Below are positions 7,391 through 14,549 of a stretch of 36,867 nt of DNA, piece by piece. Numbering within the stretch: the stretch's first letter is position 1; every line of letters begins with the position of its first letter. The DNA lies in the NCBI GenBank assembly GCA_025356235.1, contig JANXUL010000028.1, positions 1 to 36,867 on the forward strand, written 5' to 3'. The notes beneath the pieces are model-generated. The model searched no databases. It was not told the DNA's origin and was given only the letters and a program-made list of their open reading frames with translations. This DNA comes from Bacteroidota bacterium. Lineage in GTDB: Bacteria > Bacteroidota > Bacteroidia > Chitinophagales > Chitinophagaceae. A program made the position numbers and the translations under genes.

Positions 7391-8665
7391 TTAATTTCCC
7401 CTGTTCGAATTGGTGTTGCCGGAAAACCTTCTGTCGCCACCCCTGAAAGACCTGTTACGGTCAGTATTCTGGTGGTGTCTTTGTACGGGCCTTTGCGGTA
7501 AAGATTTATAGGTGGTAAGTGAAGTATCACTCATCGCATACGGATGATCTGTTACAATAGGTACAGCAGTAGTGATCAGTTTTTGAATATCCCTCAGGAA
7601 TTCTTTCTCTTCTGCGTCGCAGAAAGAGAACGCAATACCACTGGCACCGGCACGACCGGTACGACCGATCCGGTGTACATAAGTTTCGGGTATGTTAGGT
7701 AATTCAAAATTGATTACATGAGAAAGATTATCTACATCAATACCCCTGGCGGCAATATCTGTTGCTACCAATACACGGGTATGCCCTGTTTTAAAATTAC
7801 TCAAGGCACGCTGGCGTGCATTTTGAGATTTATTGCCATGAATAGCTTCTGCACCCACGCCGGCCCTCAGCAATTCTTTCACCACTTTGTCTGCCCCATG
7901 TTTGGTACGGGTAAAAACCAAAGCACTTTGTATGGCTTTGTCTTTTAACAGGTGGATGAGCAAATGTTTCTTGTTGTCTTTTTCAACAAAATACATAGAC
8001 TGCTGTATGGTTTCTGCAGTTGAAGAAACCGGGGTCACTTCAACTCTTGCAGGGTTGGTTAAAATAGTGTTCGACAGTTTGGCGATCTCTGCAGGCATAG
8101 TAGCCGAGAAGAAAAGTGTTTGTCTTTTTGCGGGTATTTTAGTGATGATTTTTTTTACATCGTGAATAAAACCCATGTCGAGCATACGGTCTGCTTCATC
8201 CAACACAAATAATTGTATTTGTGAAAGATTGATATAGCGTTGTTCTACCAGGTCTAATAAACGGCCAGGGGTAGCGATTAAAATATCTACGCCATTGCGT
8301 AAAGCATTTGTTTGCGGCCCCTGTGATACGCCACCGAAAATTACGAGGTGTTTCAGATTGAGATTTTTACCGTAAGCTGCAAAACTTTCATCTATCTGTA
8401 TAGCCAGTTCCCTTGTAGGGGTTAAGATTAATGCTTTGATGCCTTTATTGGCATTGCCTGCTGCTTTTTCTTCGTGCAGGATCTGCAGGATGGGAATAGC
8501 AAAAGCTGCCGTTTTCCCGGTTCCTGTTTGGGCGCAACCCAAAAGATCCCTGCGTTCTAAAACGATAGGGATGGATTGTTCCTGTATAGGTGTAGGTGTG
8601 GTGTAACCTTCAGTGTTGAGCGCCTTCAAGATGGGCTCAATAAGGTTTAATTGTTCGAATAACAA
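7391..8665 (-). CDS. rhlE: DEAD-box ATP-dependent RNA helicase, RhlE type
   Basis: 424 aa with the complete DEAD-box set: Q motif (GYTTPTPIQEQSIP, about 20-33), Walker A AQTGTGKT (45-52), PTREL, GG, TPGRLLD, DEAD (156-159), SAT (187-189), then domain 2 with 'ALVFTRTKHGADKV', 'ATDIAARGIDV' and HRIGRTGRAG. The tail is short, basic and Arg/Gly/Asn-rich (RSFRGGDRRFSG), typical of RhlE and used for RNA contact. It unwinds RNA duplexes with ATP in the cytoplasm, in ribosome assembly and cold-related RNA turnover. A -7 element (8791-8798) predicts a leader of about 120 nt, which would suit post-transcriptional or cold control, though no stable structure is evident. The exact paralogue name is less certain than the family. 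Confidence 0.93.
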   Translation of the reverse strand: MLFEQLNLIEPILKALNTEGYTTPTPIQEQSIPIVLERRDLLGCAQTGTGKTAAFAIPILQILHEEKAAGNANKGIKALILTPTRELAIQIDESFAAYGKNLNLKHLVIFGGVSQGPQTNALRNGVDILIATPGRLLDLVEQRYINLSQIQLFVLDEADRMLDMGFIHDVKKIITKIPAKRQTLFFSATMPAEIAKLSNTILTNPARVEVTPVSSTAETIQQSMYFVEKDNKKHLLIHLLKDKAIQSALVFTRTKHGADKVVKELLRAGVGAEAIHGNKSQNARQRALSNFKTGHTRVLVATDIAARGIDVDNLSHVINFELPNIPETYVHRIGRTGRAGASGIAFSFCDAEEKEFLRDIQKLITTAVPIVTDHPYAMSDTSLTTYKSLPQRPVQRHHQNTDRNRSFRGGDRRFSGNTNSNRGN

Positions 8666-8790
8666 AATGGTATAATTTAATAAATGAACACCTGAAATAA
8701 GCTCAGATGGTATATAGCCTGCCCGTAATTGACTTGATAAACTTTGTCACGGAAGAGTGATCAGTCTGTAGAGAGAGTATATGAATGATG

Positions 8791-8798
8791 CAAAAGTA
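8791..8798 (-). promoter_or_regulatory. -7 element TACTTTTG upstream of rhlE
   Basis: Minus-strand TACTTTTG matches TAnnTTTG. It predicts a transcription start near 8785 and a roughly 120-nt 5' leader for the helicase. No matching -33 TTTG is seen. Confidence 0.4.
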
Positions 8799-8917
8799 AG
8801 GGATTTTTATTTAATAGGTCGTTAAGCGGGAATATTATCCGTTACTGAATGATAATCAACATCCTTGTTAAAGTGTTGTAATTTGTATAAACCCTTTATA
8901 TTTTCTACATTAAATAT

Positions 8918-9430
8918 ATGGATGACAGCCTTTTTGTATACCTGCAGCAACTAGAATTGATTACTTTTTTTTCGGGATATCCTTTTATATATGCCGTTGT
9001 TTTTTCTATTGCAGGAAACCAACAGGACAAAAATAGTTTTAAAAACCAGGTTACTAAACTCTTGCCATCCGGATATGCATTGGTAGGTATATTATACCTG
9101 GGTTTCCAGTTAAAAAATCTCTACCTGGTTTATTTCATTCAAAACAATAATCTCACGATGCAACTGACCTGTTGGCAGATATGGGGGTTCCTCTCACTGC
9201 TTTTCTGGATACCTGCACTTGCAAAAAAGACTATATTAAGTTTACTCCACAGCCTTGTTTTTTTCTTCTTTCTGGCAAGAGATATAATCTTACGATTGTC
9301 TGCATCAACTGTTGATATACATATAGTAAGAAACGATATGCAAATGTATACCGTGAGCCTTTTACTGAACCTTGGAGCCATTTTGGTTATCGTATTGCTC
9401 TCTTTTTTGGTTAAACAGTATAAAAAATAA
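8918..9430 (+). CDS. Small integral membrane protein of unknown function, 170 aa
   Basis: Four or five hydrophobic helices are visible: about residues 16-32 (FFSGYPFIYAVVFSIAG), 50-68, 85-102 (WQIWGFLSLLFWIPALA), 104-125 (ILSLLHSLVFFFFLARDIIL) and 145-165 (VSLLLNLGAILVIVLLSFLV). The tail is short and basic. There is no signal peptide cleavage site or catalytic motif. It is not recognised as a named family; the layout recalls small Bacteroidetes membrane proteins annotated only as hypothetical. It stands alone: the rhlE gene diverges from it upstream and 257 bp separate it from the next gene. The ATG at 8918 is the first in frame and lacks a clear Shine-Dalgarno sequence, as is usual here. Confidence 0.7.
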   Translation: MDDSLFVYLQQLELITFFSGYPFIYAVVFSIAGNQQDKNSFKNQVTKLLPSGYALVGILYLGFQLKNLYLVYFIQNNNLTMQLTCWQIWGFLSLLFWIPALAKKTILSLLHSLVFFFFLARDIILRLSASTVDIHIVRNDMQMYTVSLLLNLGAILVIVLLSFLVKQYKK

Positions 9431-9582
9431 TTCGGCCAAACTTACCACCTCCTGCACAAAAAAAATTGAATGAGAAAGTTTTGTGTGTAAGAATTGAACC
9501 TGGCTAAAACCTGTTTTCCTTCTGATTCGTGGCGTATCAGCACTCTTTGATTGATATCCTGAGGTAATCACTTTTAAATAAC

Positions 9583-9596
9583 ATGATACTTATCAT
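9583..9596. promoter_or_regulatory. Possible Crp/Fnr-type operator upstream of the YceI-cytochrome operon
   Basis: The palindrome ATGATACTTATCAT has the TGAT-N4-ATCA core of Fnr-type sites. Its centre lies about 65 bases before the start site predicted from the -7 element at 9641, a normal position for an activator. This is inferred from the sequence only; no Fnr gene is in the window. Confidence 0.3.
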
Positions 9597-9640
9597 TATT
9601 CAGCTTGAGCGATGTCATAAAAACACCCATTTCTCCGAAA

Positions 9641-9648
9641 TACTTTTG
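9641..9648 (+). promoter_or_regulatory. -7 element TACTTTTG of the YceI-cytochrome-DUF5777 operon
   Basis: Perfect TAnnTTTG match. It predicts a start near 9655 and a leader of about 33 nt. No clear -33 TTTG is seen, which would fit dependence on an activator. Confidence 0.5.
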
Positions 9649-9687
9649 TAGCGTTAAATTTTCATTCACTCTCCTTAATCAATTTTT

Positions 9688-10485
9688 ATGAAACTGCTTA
9701 CTAATAAAACCCTGATGATTTTTCTGATCCTTATCAGTGGTTATGGGTATATAGCGAGTTGCACCCATGAATCTGTTGTTCCTCCTACAGTTGCAACATC
9801 CGGTCCAATCATTACCCGAGGCACAAACATTCAACTTCCAGGGAATATGGTGGTTGGTGATACCACACAATGGAAACTTGATAAAGCCCACTCCAATGTA
9901 TTATGGTCAACCAACTATGTTGGCGTTGCGGGGTTGCTTACGGGCAGGTTTAACCAATTTGGCATGCATGAAGTAATTGATGCTGAAATGCAGAATTATC
10001 TTACTGCCGGTCAGCCTTTAAAGGATACCTCCTGGGCATTTAACGAAGCAGATCCCACCAAAACATATTTTAACGGATACGTTCAGGTCAATCAATCCAA
10101 TACAGGAGAACCAGGCAGGGATGGCGGATGTAATGTAAGTGGTTTGGGTACGGTGCCTATTGTAACTGGTACACAAAACCTAACCCTTACCAATATTGCC
10201 AGGATAAAAACAACATCTGTAAAATTTGACCCGCTTAGCAATGATTATATCGTAACACTAAACTTTACCTGGAAGGGTGGTTTAGCTGCACCCCTTACCC
10301 AATCTATTGTTGGCCGCTTAAAGTATGTGTCAAAGGCTAGAGTTCAAATTGGCACTGGTGCTGCGTATTCTGTTTTTGGCTTACAATTAAAGTTCCAGTT
10401 TAACTGCAGGGATTTTGGTGTTGTGAGCACAAGTATTGCGGATAAAGTAGATATCGAATGTAACATGAACTTCAATAATAAATAA
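9688..10485 (+). CDS. YceI-like lipoprotein
   Basis: 265 aa. A lipoprotein signal peptide ends in the lipobox I-A-S-C (Cys about 25). After a Pro/Thr-rich linker, 'WKLDKAHSNVLWSTNYVGVAGLLTGRF' matches the opening of the YceI fold (W-x-L/I-D-x-x-H-S-x-V-x-F ... G-x-F). YceI proteins are lipocalin-like barrels that bind isoprenoid or other hydrophobic molecules in the periplasm. It is longer than the usual ~170-190 aa YceI core, with an insertion holding Cys residues ('GGCNVSG') and a late 'FNCRDFG'. It is the first gene of a tight operon (16-bp and 22-bp gaps) with a cytochrome lipoprotein and a DUF5777 barrel, which suggests a role at the outer membrane in an electron- or cofactor-linked process. 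Confidence 0.75.
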   Translation: MKLLTNKTLMIFLILISGYGYIASCTHESVVPPTVATSGPIITRGTNIQLPGNMVVGDTTQWKLDKAHSNVLWSTNYVGVAGLLTGRFNQFGMHEVIDAEMQNYLTAGQPLKDTSWAFNEADPTKTYFNGYVQVNQSNTGEPGRDGGCNVSGLGTVPIVTGTQNLTLTNIARIKTTSVKFDPLSNDYIVTLNFTWKGGLAAPLTQSIVGRLKYVSKARVQIGTGAAYSVFGLQLKFQFNCRDFGVVSTSIADKVDIECNMNFNNK

Positions 10486-10501
10486 CCCCAAACGAATTGT
10501 T

Positions 10502-10885
10502 ATGAAAAAAATGATGATATATATCGGTATTTTTTTTACGGTAGCTGTTGGGTTAACCGGTTGTTACCATGATGTTATTTTACCGGATACTGTTGTTGAT
10601 CCCGATGGACCACCGCAGGCGGTAAGTTTTAAAACAGATATTGCCCCTATGGTGAATACCAAATGCGCCTTATCCGGCTGTCATGTTTCGGGTGCACACA
10701 AACCTTTTATGGCAAGCGGGATAGCCTATCAGGAAATTGCTAACGGCGGTTTTGTGAATACGGTTATTCCCAAAGAAAGTATTATATATAAAATGATAAA
10801 CGGTGAAATGCAACAATATATTCCTTCGGCAAGTGACAGGCAAAAAATATATGATTGGATTAGAAATGGTGCGCCGAATAATTAA
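10502..10885 (+). CDS. c-type cytochrome-like lipoprotein with CX4CH haem motif
   Basis: 127 aa. The signal peptide has lipobox L-T-G-C (Cys about 21). The mature part 'VSFKTDIAPMVNTKCALSGCHVSG' contains C-A-L-S-G-C-H, a CX4CH variant of the CXXCH haem-attachment site, then an axial-ligand candidate Met in 'YKMINGEMQQYIP' and the closing helix 'DRQKIYDWIRNGAPNN'. This order is that of small monohaem cytochromes of Bacteroidetes (cytochrome c domain, Planctomycete-type variants). It is likely anchored in the outer membrane and facing the periplasm. Whether CX4CH is actually haemylated cannot be told from the sequence. It lies between the YceI-like and DUF5777 genes in one operon. Confidence 0.75.
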   Translation: MKKMMIYIGIFFTVAVGLTGCYHDVILPDTVVDPDGPPQAVSFKTDIAPMVNTKCALSGCHVSGAHKPFMASGIAYQEIANGGFVNTVIPKESIIYKMINGEMQQYIPSASDRQKIYDWIRNGAPNN

Positions 10886-10907
10886 GTCATTGTAAAAAAT
10901 CATTAAA

Positions 10908-11882
10908 ATGAAACTAAAAACATATATACCTGTTCGCCGGTTTATTTTACCGGCATACGTTGTCTGTTGCCTTCTTTTTTCGCAGACTAAATTATCTGCA
11001 CAGGATAGCACAGTTGCTGCTAAAGAAATAGTGACACCTACCAAGGCAAAGCCGGTAAAAAATACTTTTCAGAGTGTATGGATTATTGATAACCAAACGG
11101 TAATGGTATCAAAAAAAGGAACGTTTGAAATGGATATCATGCACCGGTTTGGAACAGTGAATAAAGGATATGATGATTTCTGGGGGTTTTTCGCCCCATC
11201 CAATATACGGTTGGGTGTAAGTTATGCGCCAGTTAACAGACTTAATGTGGGTATTGGTATAACAAAAAGCAATATGCTTTGGGATGTAAGTGCCAAATAT
11301 GCCATTATCGCACAAACAAAAGGTAAATACCCGGTGAGTATTACTTACTATGGAAATATAGGGTATGATACAAGGAAAGATCCGGATCATAGCCTTTTTA
11401 AATACCAATCGCAAAGAGTAATTTCTTTCAACCAATTGATCATAGCCAGGAAAATAACAGATAAATTTTCTTTACAGGTTGCCCCAAGTATCTCTCATCA
11501 GAATTCAGTGAATGGCTTTTATACCAAAAACGACAGCACGGGAAAGGTAACATTCAAAGAAATGAATTTTGATCACTTTGCGGTTGCTTTATCCGGAAGG
11601 TACAGATGGACCAATGTGACTTCTATAATTTTCAATTATGACCAGCCCATTACAAAACATAATACACATAACCCCAATCCTAATTTGTCTTTAGGTTTTG
11701 AATTCAATACAAGTGCTCACTCATTCCAATTATTCATGGGCAATTATTCGCTGCTTAGTCCGCAACGGAATAATTTGTACAATTCAAATAGCCCTTTCAA
11801 TTATACCCAAGCCGACGGTACAAAAGTGGAAGGTGGTAAGTGGGTGATCGGTTTTAATATAACCCGGTTATGGAATTGGTAG
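10908..11882 (+). CDS. DUF5777-type outer-membrane beta-barrel protein
   Basis: 324 aa. A signal peptide (about residues 1-31, ending near KLSA-Q) precedes a run of alternating-hydrophobic strands rich in aromatic residues ('GTFEMDIMHRFGTVNKGYDDFWGFFAPSN' region, 'RLGVSYAPVNRLNVGIGITKS', then ~8-10 more). It ends in an aromatic C-terminal strand (VIGFNITRLWNW), typical of outer-membrane barrels. The 'HRFG ... FWG' opening matches my memory of DUF5777. Members are often found next to c-type cytochromes and YceI-like proteins, as here, so it may provide an outer-membrane scaffold or pore for a redox partner; no activity is known. It is the last gene of the operon and is followed by a terminator. 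Confidence 0.75.
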   Translation: MKLKTYIPVRRFILPAYVVCCLLFSQTKLSAQDSTVAAKEIVTPTKAKPVKNTFQSVWIIDNQTVMVSKKGTFEMDIMHRFGTVNKGYDDFWGFFAPSNIRLGVSYAPVNRLNVGIGITKSNMLWDVSAKYAIIAQTKGKYPVSITYYGNIGYDTRKDPDHSLFKYQSQRVISFNQLIIARKITDKFSLQVAPSISHQNSVNGFYTKNDSTGKVTFKEMNFDHFAVALSGRYRWTNVTSIIFNYDQPITKHNTHNPNPNLSLGFEFNTSAHSFQLFMGNYSLLSPQRNNLYNSNSPFNYTQADGTKVEGGKWVIGFNITRLWNW

Positions 11883-11910
11883 ATAAAGGTTGATATAGGT
11901 TAATTCAAAG

Positions 11911-11944
11911 TAAGGCCCATGAAATACGGGGCTTTATTTTTTTG
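11911..11944 (+). terminator. Probable terminator of the YceI-cytochrome-DUF5777 operon
   Basis: AAGGCCC and GGGGCTT pair with one bulge around a 9-base loop and are followed by TTATTTTTTTG. The stem is imperfect, hence moderate confidence. Confidence 0.5.
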
Positions 11945-11978
11945 TTAGATTGCTTTGGCGAATGAAAAGAATACTGTT

Positions 11979-12491
11979 ATGAAATTTCAATTTCTTACTT
12001 ATTGTTTACTGGGTTTATTAATTATATCCTGTACTAACAATTCCCATCAAATTGCAGGGATTCAAAATATACCTAAAAATAAACCTGGCAGCATTTTTTC
12101 AGATACAGTGCGTATACAATATCCTTCTGCCGTATTTTATCATCCGGATTCATTGCAGTTACAAAAAATTGCCGCGATTACCGATACAATGGTATTTAAA
12201 AGTACGATGCATGAATTCTTTTACCAGATGCGATATTCACGCATTGCTTTAAAAAAATACTATCCACATATAAAAATTATAGAAGTAATGAAAGCCCGGT
12301 GGCTTCTTTTTGAAAAAAAGGATGGCACAAAAGAATGCATTGATTTAGATGCGAAAAACGATACGGAAGGCCTTTTTGTTTTTGATGGCAAGGGTGAGCC
12401 AAGGTTGCTGGATATGACGAATATTGAAACGGAACTTAGATATTACTTTCTTCCAGAAAAAAATCCAATTAAGAAATCAGTTCAACAATAG
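11979..12491 (+). CDS. Lipoprotein of unknown function, 170 aa
   Basis: I prefer the ATG at 11979 over the TTG at 11955 in the ORF track. It places a normal lipoprotein signal (MKFQFLTYCLLGLLIIS-C, lipobox I-I-S-C) directly at the N-terminus. The mature protein has a helix-rich middle ('MHEFFYQMRYSRIALKKYYPHIKIIEVMKARWLLFEKKDG') and 'CIDLDAKNDTEGLFVFDGKGEPRLLDMTNIE', which looks like a small alpha/beta fold. No family is recognised. The last 23 bases overlap the 3' end of the convergent fRMsr gene, so the two transcripts should be complementary at their ends. Confidence 0.7.
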   Translation: MKFQFLTYCLLGLLIISCTNNSHQIAGIQNIPKNKPGSIFSDTVRIQYPSAVFYHPDSLQLQKIAAITDTMVFKSTMHEFFYQMRYSRIALKKYYPHIKIIEVMKARWLLFEKKDGTKECIDLDAKNDTEGLFVFDGKGEPRLLDMTNIETELRYYFLPEKNPIKKSVQQ

Positions 12492-12939
12492 CTTTAAGAT
12501 ATTGCTTATCTATCTCATCAAACTGATCCAATACTCCACTGTCAACATCTAATACCCCCCAAACCATTCCCTCTTTCATCAAAGGAACTACTATTTCAGA
12601 TTTGGATAAACTGCTGCAGGCAATATGGCCGGGAAATTTTTCTACGTCGGGAACAATCAATGTTTCTGCTTTGGCCCAGCTGCTGCCACATACACCACGC
12701 CCCTTGTTAATTCTTGTACAGGCAACCGGTCCCTGGAACGGGCCTAATACCAACTGCTCATGTTTTACCAGGTAAAAGCCAACCCAAAACCAGCCGAATT
12801 GTTCTTTTAAAGCAGCGGCAACATTTGCCAGATTGGCAATGAGATCGGGTTCGCCTTCAAGCAAACCTTTAATCTGTGGGATCAATGATTGGTATTGTTC
12901 TGTCTTTTCACCTTTATTGATAGAGAGGTCTTCTGCCAT
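12469..12939 (-). CDS. msrC: Free methionine-(R)-sulfoxide reductase (GAF-domain fRMsr)
   Basis: 156 aa, a single GAF domain of the YebR/fRMsr family. It reduces free Met-R-sulfoxide in the cytoplasm using thioredoxin. Three Cys at about 74 (VACTRI), 84 (GVCGSSW) and 108 (IACSS) keep the same 10- and 24-residue spacing as the three active-site Cys of characterised fRMsr, with 'GFYL...LVLGPFQGP' and the C-terminal 'GVLDVDS' also typical. All catalytic residues are thus present. Convergent with and overlapping the preceding lipoprotein gene by 23 bp. A -7 element lies almost at the start codon, predicting a very short leader. Confidence 0.93.
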   Translation of the reverse strand: MAEDLSINKGEKTEQYQSLIPQIKGLLEGEPDLIANLANVAAALKEQFGWFWVGFYLVKHEQLVLGPFQGPVACTRINKGRGVCGSSWAKAETLIVPDVEKFPGHIACSSLSKSEIVVPLMKEGMVWGVLDVDSGVLDQFDEIDKQYLKAIVELIS

Positions 12940-12943
12940 AAGG

Positions 12944-12951
12944 CAAAGATA
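12944..12951 (-). promoter_or_regulatory. -7 element TATCTTTG directly before the fRMsr start codon
   Basis: Minus-strand TATCTTTG ends 4 bases before the ATG at 12939. Transcription would start at or next to the start codon, giving a leaderless or nearly leaderless mRNA. Confidence 0.45.
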
Positions 12952-12969
12952 AATAATTTGATAAAAAGA

Positions 12970-14475
12970 TTATTTTATGAATTTGCCCACAACAGGTAAT
13001 TTCTGAAACTCTTTTTTCTCGATTAATAGAATGAACCAGATAAATGCCCCTAACAATACAGTACCTAAACCTAAACTGAATATCGTTTGAGGAATTAAGG
13101 AAGTAACTCCCTTATGAAATAAAAAAACCAGTACAGCAATTACAATGTAAGCAACTATTTTTTTAGTAGCGTAGGGAATAGGATATTTCTTCTGACCCCA
13201 TTGATAGCAGATTACCATCATACTACCATAACAAAAAAAAGTAGCCCATGCACCTGCCATATATCCGATATAGGGGATAAAAAAATAATTAATAGCAATT
13301 GTAATAGCTGTTCCGATTAAAGTAATGTAAGTGCCGGTAATGGTACTTTTACCTAATTTGAACCAGATACTCAAATTATAATAGATGCCCAGGAATATAT
13401 TGGCCAGCAAAAGTATGGGCACTATTTTTAGTCCCGCCCTGTACCCCGGTCCAATCATTCTTGCCCACACAGGAATGAACAGGCTAACCACAAGGAACAT
13501 GGTGGCAACTACGATTACAAAGAACTTCATTACCCTCGCATATACCCGTTGTGGATTCTGTTCTTCGGCCTGTTTAAAAAAGAAAGGCTCTGCACCCATC
13601 CTGAAAGCCTGAATAAAAAGCGTAATGAGCAAGGATAATTTATAACAGGCATTATAAATACCTACCTGTTCATTTTTAAATTCAACTGTTCCCGGCAACC
13701 AGGCTTTGAGCATGAGCCTGTCGAATGTTTCGTTAATAATCCCCCCAAACCCAACAATCAGTAAGGGTAAAGCATAAAGCATCATCTCCTTCCACAATTT
13801 TATATTGAATGTAAAGTGAAGTCTAGCTATTTCTTTGCTTAATAATAACAGGGTAATAATACTTTGTATAAGATTTGCCAACACAACATACATAATCGGA
13901 TTCTTATTCATGTCGAATATCTTGCCTACCCAATTTTCTGGATCTTTTTGTAATTGTGCAGGGCAATAATTAACAAAGAACCATACCAATATAAGATTGA
14001 TGAAAATACCGGTAACCATTACAAAAGCATATTTCACAGGCCGTTCTTCCTGCCGCAGTTTTGCGAAAGGAATTCGGCATACTGTATCAATGGCTATAAT
14101 ACAAATTGTGAGTTGCGCTATTTGGGGGATATCTGCAAAGCCTACTATATTACTCAGTGTATCCTGATAGAACCATAACACAGTAGAAAAAACTATCGTT
14201 GTGATAAGGAGTGAAAAAAAAGAAGTGCTAAAAATACTTTTTTTATATTCCGGCCTTCCTGAAAAACGGAAGTAAGCAGTTTCGAAACCATAAGTGAAAA
14301 GAATACTCAATACCGGGATTGCAGAATACAACAAACTTTGTCTGCCAAAATCTGCTATTTTTACATGGCTCGAATAGGTAAGTAATGGGGCTAATAAATA
14401 ACCGATAAACCTGGCCGCAATAGAACTCACGCCATACCACATTGTTTGCCCTGCTAATTTTTTTATTCCGCTCAA
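12970..14475 (-). CDS. Polysaccharide/oligosaccharide flippase (MOP superfamily, Wzx-like)
   Basis: 501 aa with about 12-14 hydrophobic helices spread over the whole length. The opening 'IKKLAGQTMWYGVSSIAARFIGYLLAPLLTY' is typical of Bacteroidetes lipopolysaccharide/polysaccharide biosynthesis flippases, which move lipid-linked sugars across the inner membrane. Conserved family features include 'YGFETAYFRF', 'KAWLPG' and 'RMGAEPFFF'. The start is a TTG at 14475: an in-frame stop lies close upstream and the next ATG (codon 12) would cut into the conserved opening. No glycosyltransferases are adjacent, so the substrate cannot be read from context. It could serve an exopolysaccharide or lipid-linked precursor made elsewhere. 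Confidence 0.85.
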   Translation of the reverse strand: MSGIKKLAGQTMWYGVSSIAARFIGYLLAPLLTYSSHVKIADFGRQSLLYSAIPVLSILFTYGFETAYFRFSGRPEYKKSIFSTSFFSLLITTIVFSTVLWFYQDTLSNIVGFADIPQIAQLTICIIAIDTVCRIPFAKLRQEERPVKYAFVMVTGIFINLILVWFFVNYCPAQLQKDPENWVGKIFDMNKNPIMYVVLANLIQSIITLLLLSKEIARLHFTFNIKLWKEMMLYALPLLIVGFGGIINETFDRLMLKAWLPGTVEFKNEQVGIYNACYKLSLLITLFIQAFRMGAEPFFFKQAEEQNPQRVYARVMKFFVIVVATMFLVVSLFIPVWARMIGPGYRAGLKIVPILLLANIFLGIYYNLSIWFKLGKSTITGTYITLIGTAITIAINYFFIPYIGYMAGAWATFFCYGSMMVICYQWGQKKYPIPYATKKIVAYIVIAVLVFLFHKGVTSLIPQTIFSLGLGTVLLGAFIWFILLIEKKEFQKLPVVGKFIK

Positions 14476-14549
14476 AGGATTTATTTATTGGTTCATTTGC
14501 ATTTCATCCGGCATCCAGTATCCCGCCACTAAAGTAACAAATGTGCAGC

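Noticed and set aside
11955-11978. TTG start for the 178-aa version of the lipoprotein
   Set aside because: The ATG at 11979 places a standard lipoprotein signal at the N-terminus; the extra eight residues do not fit one.
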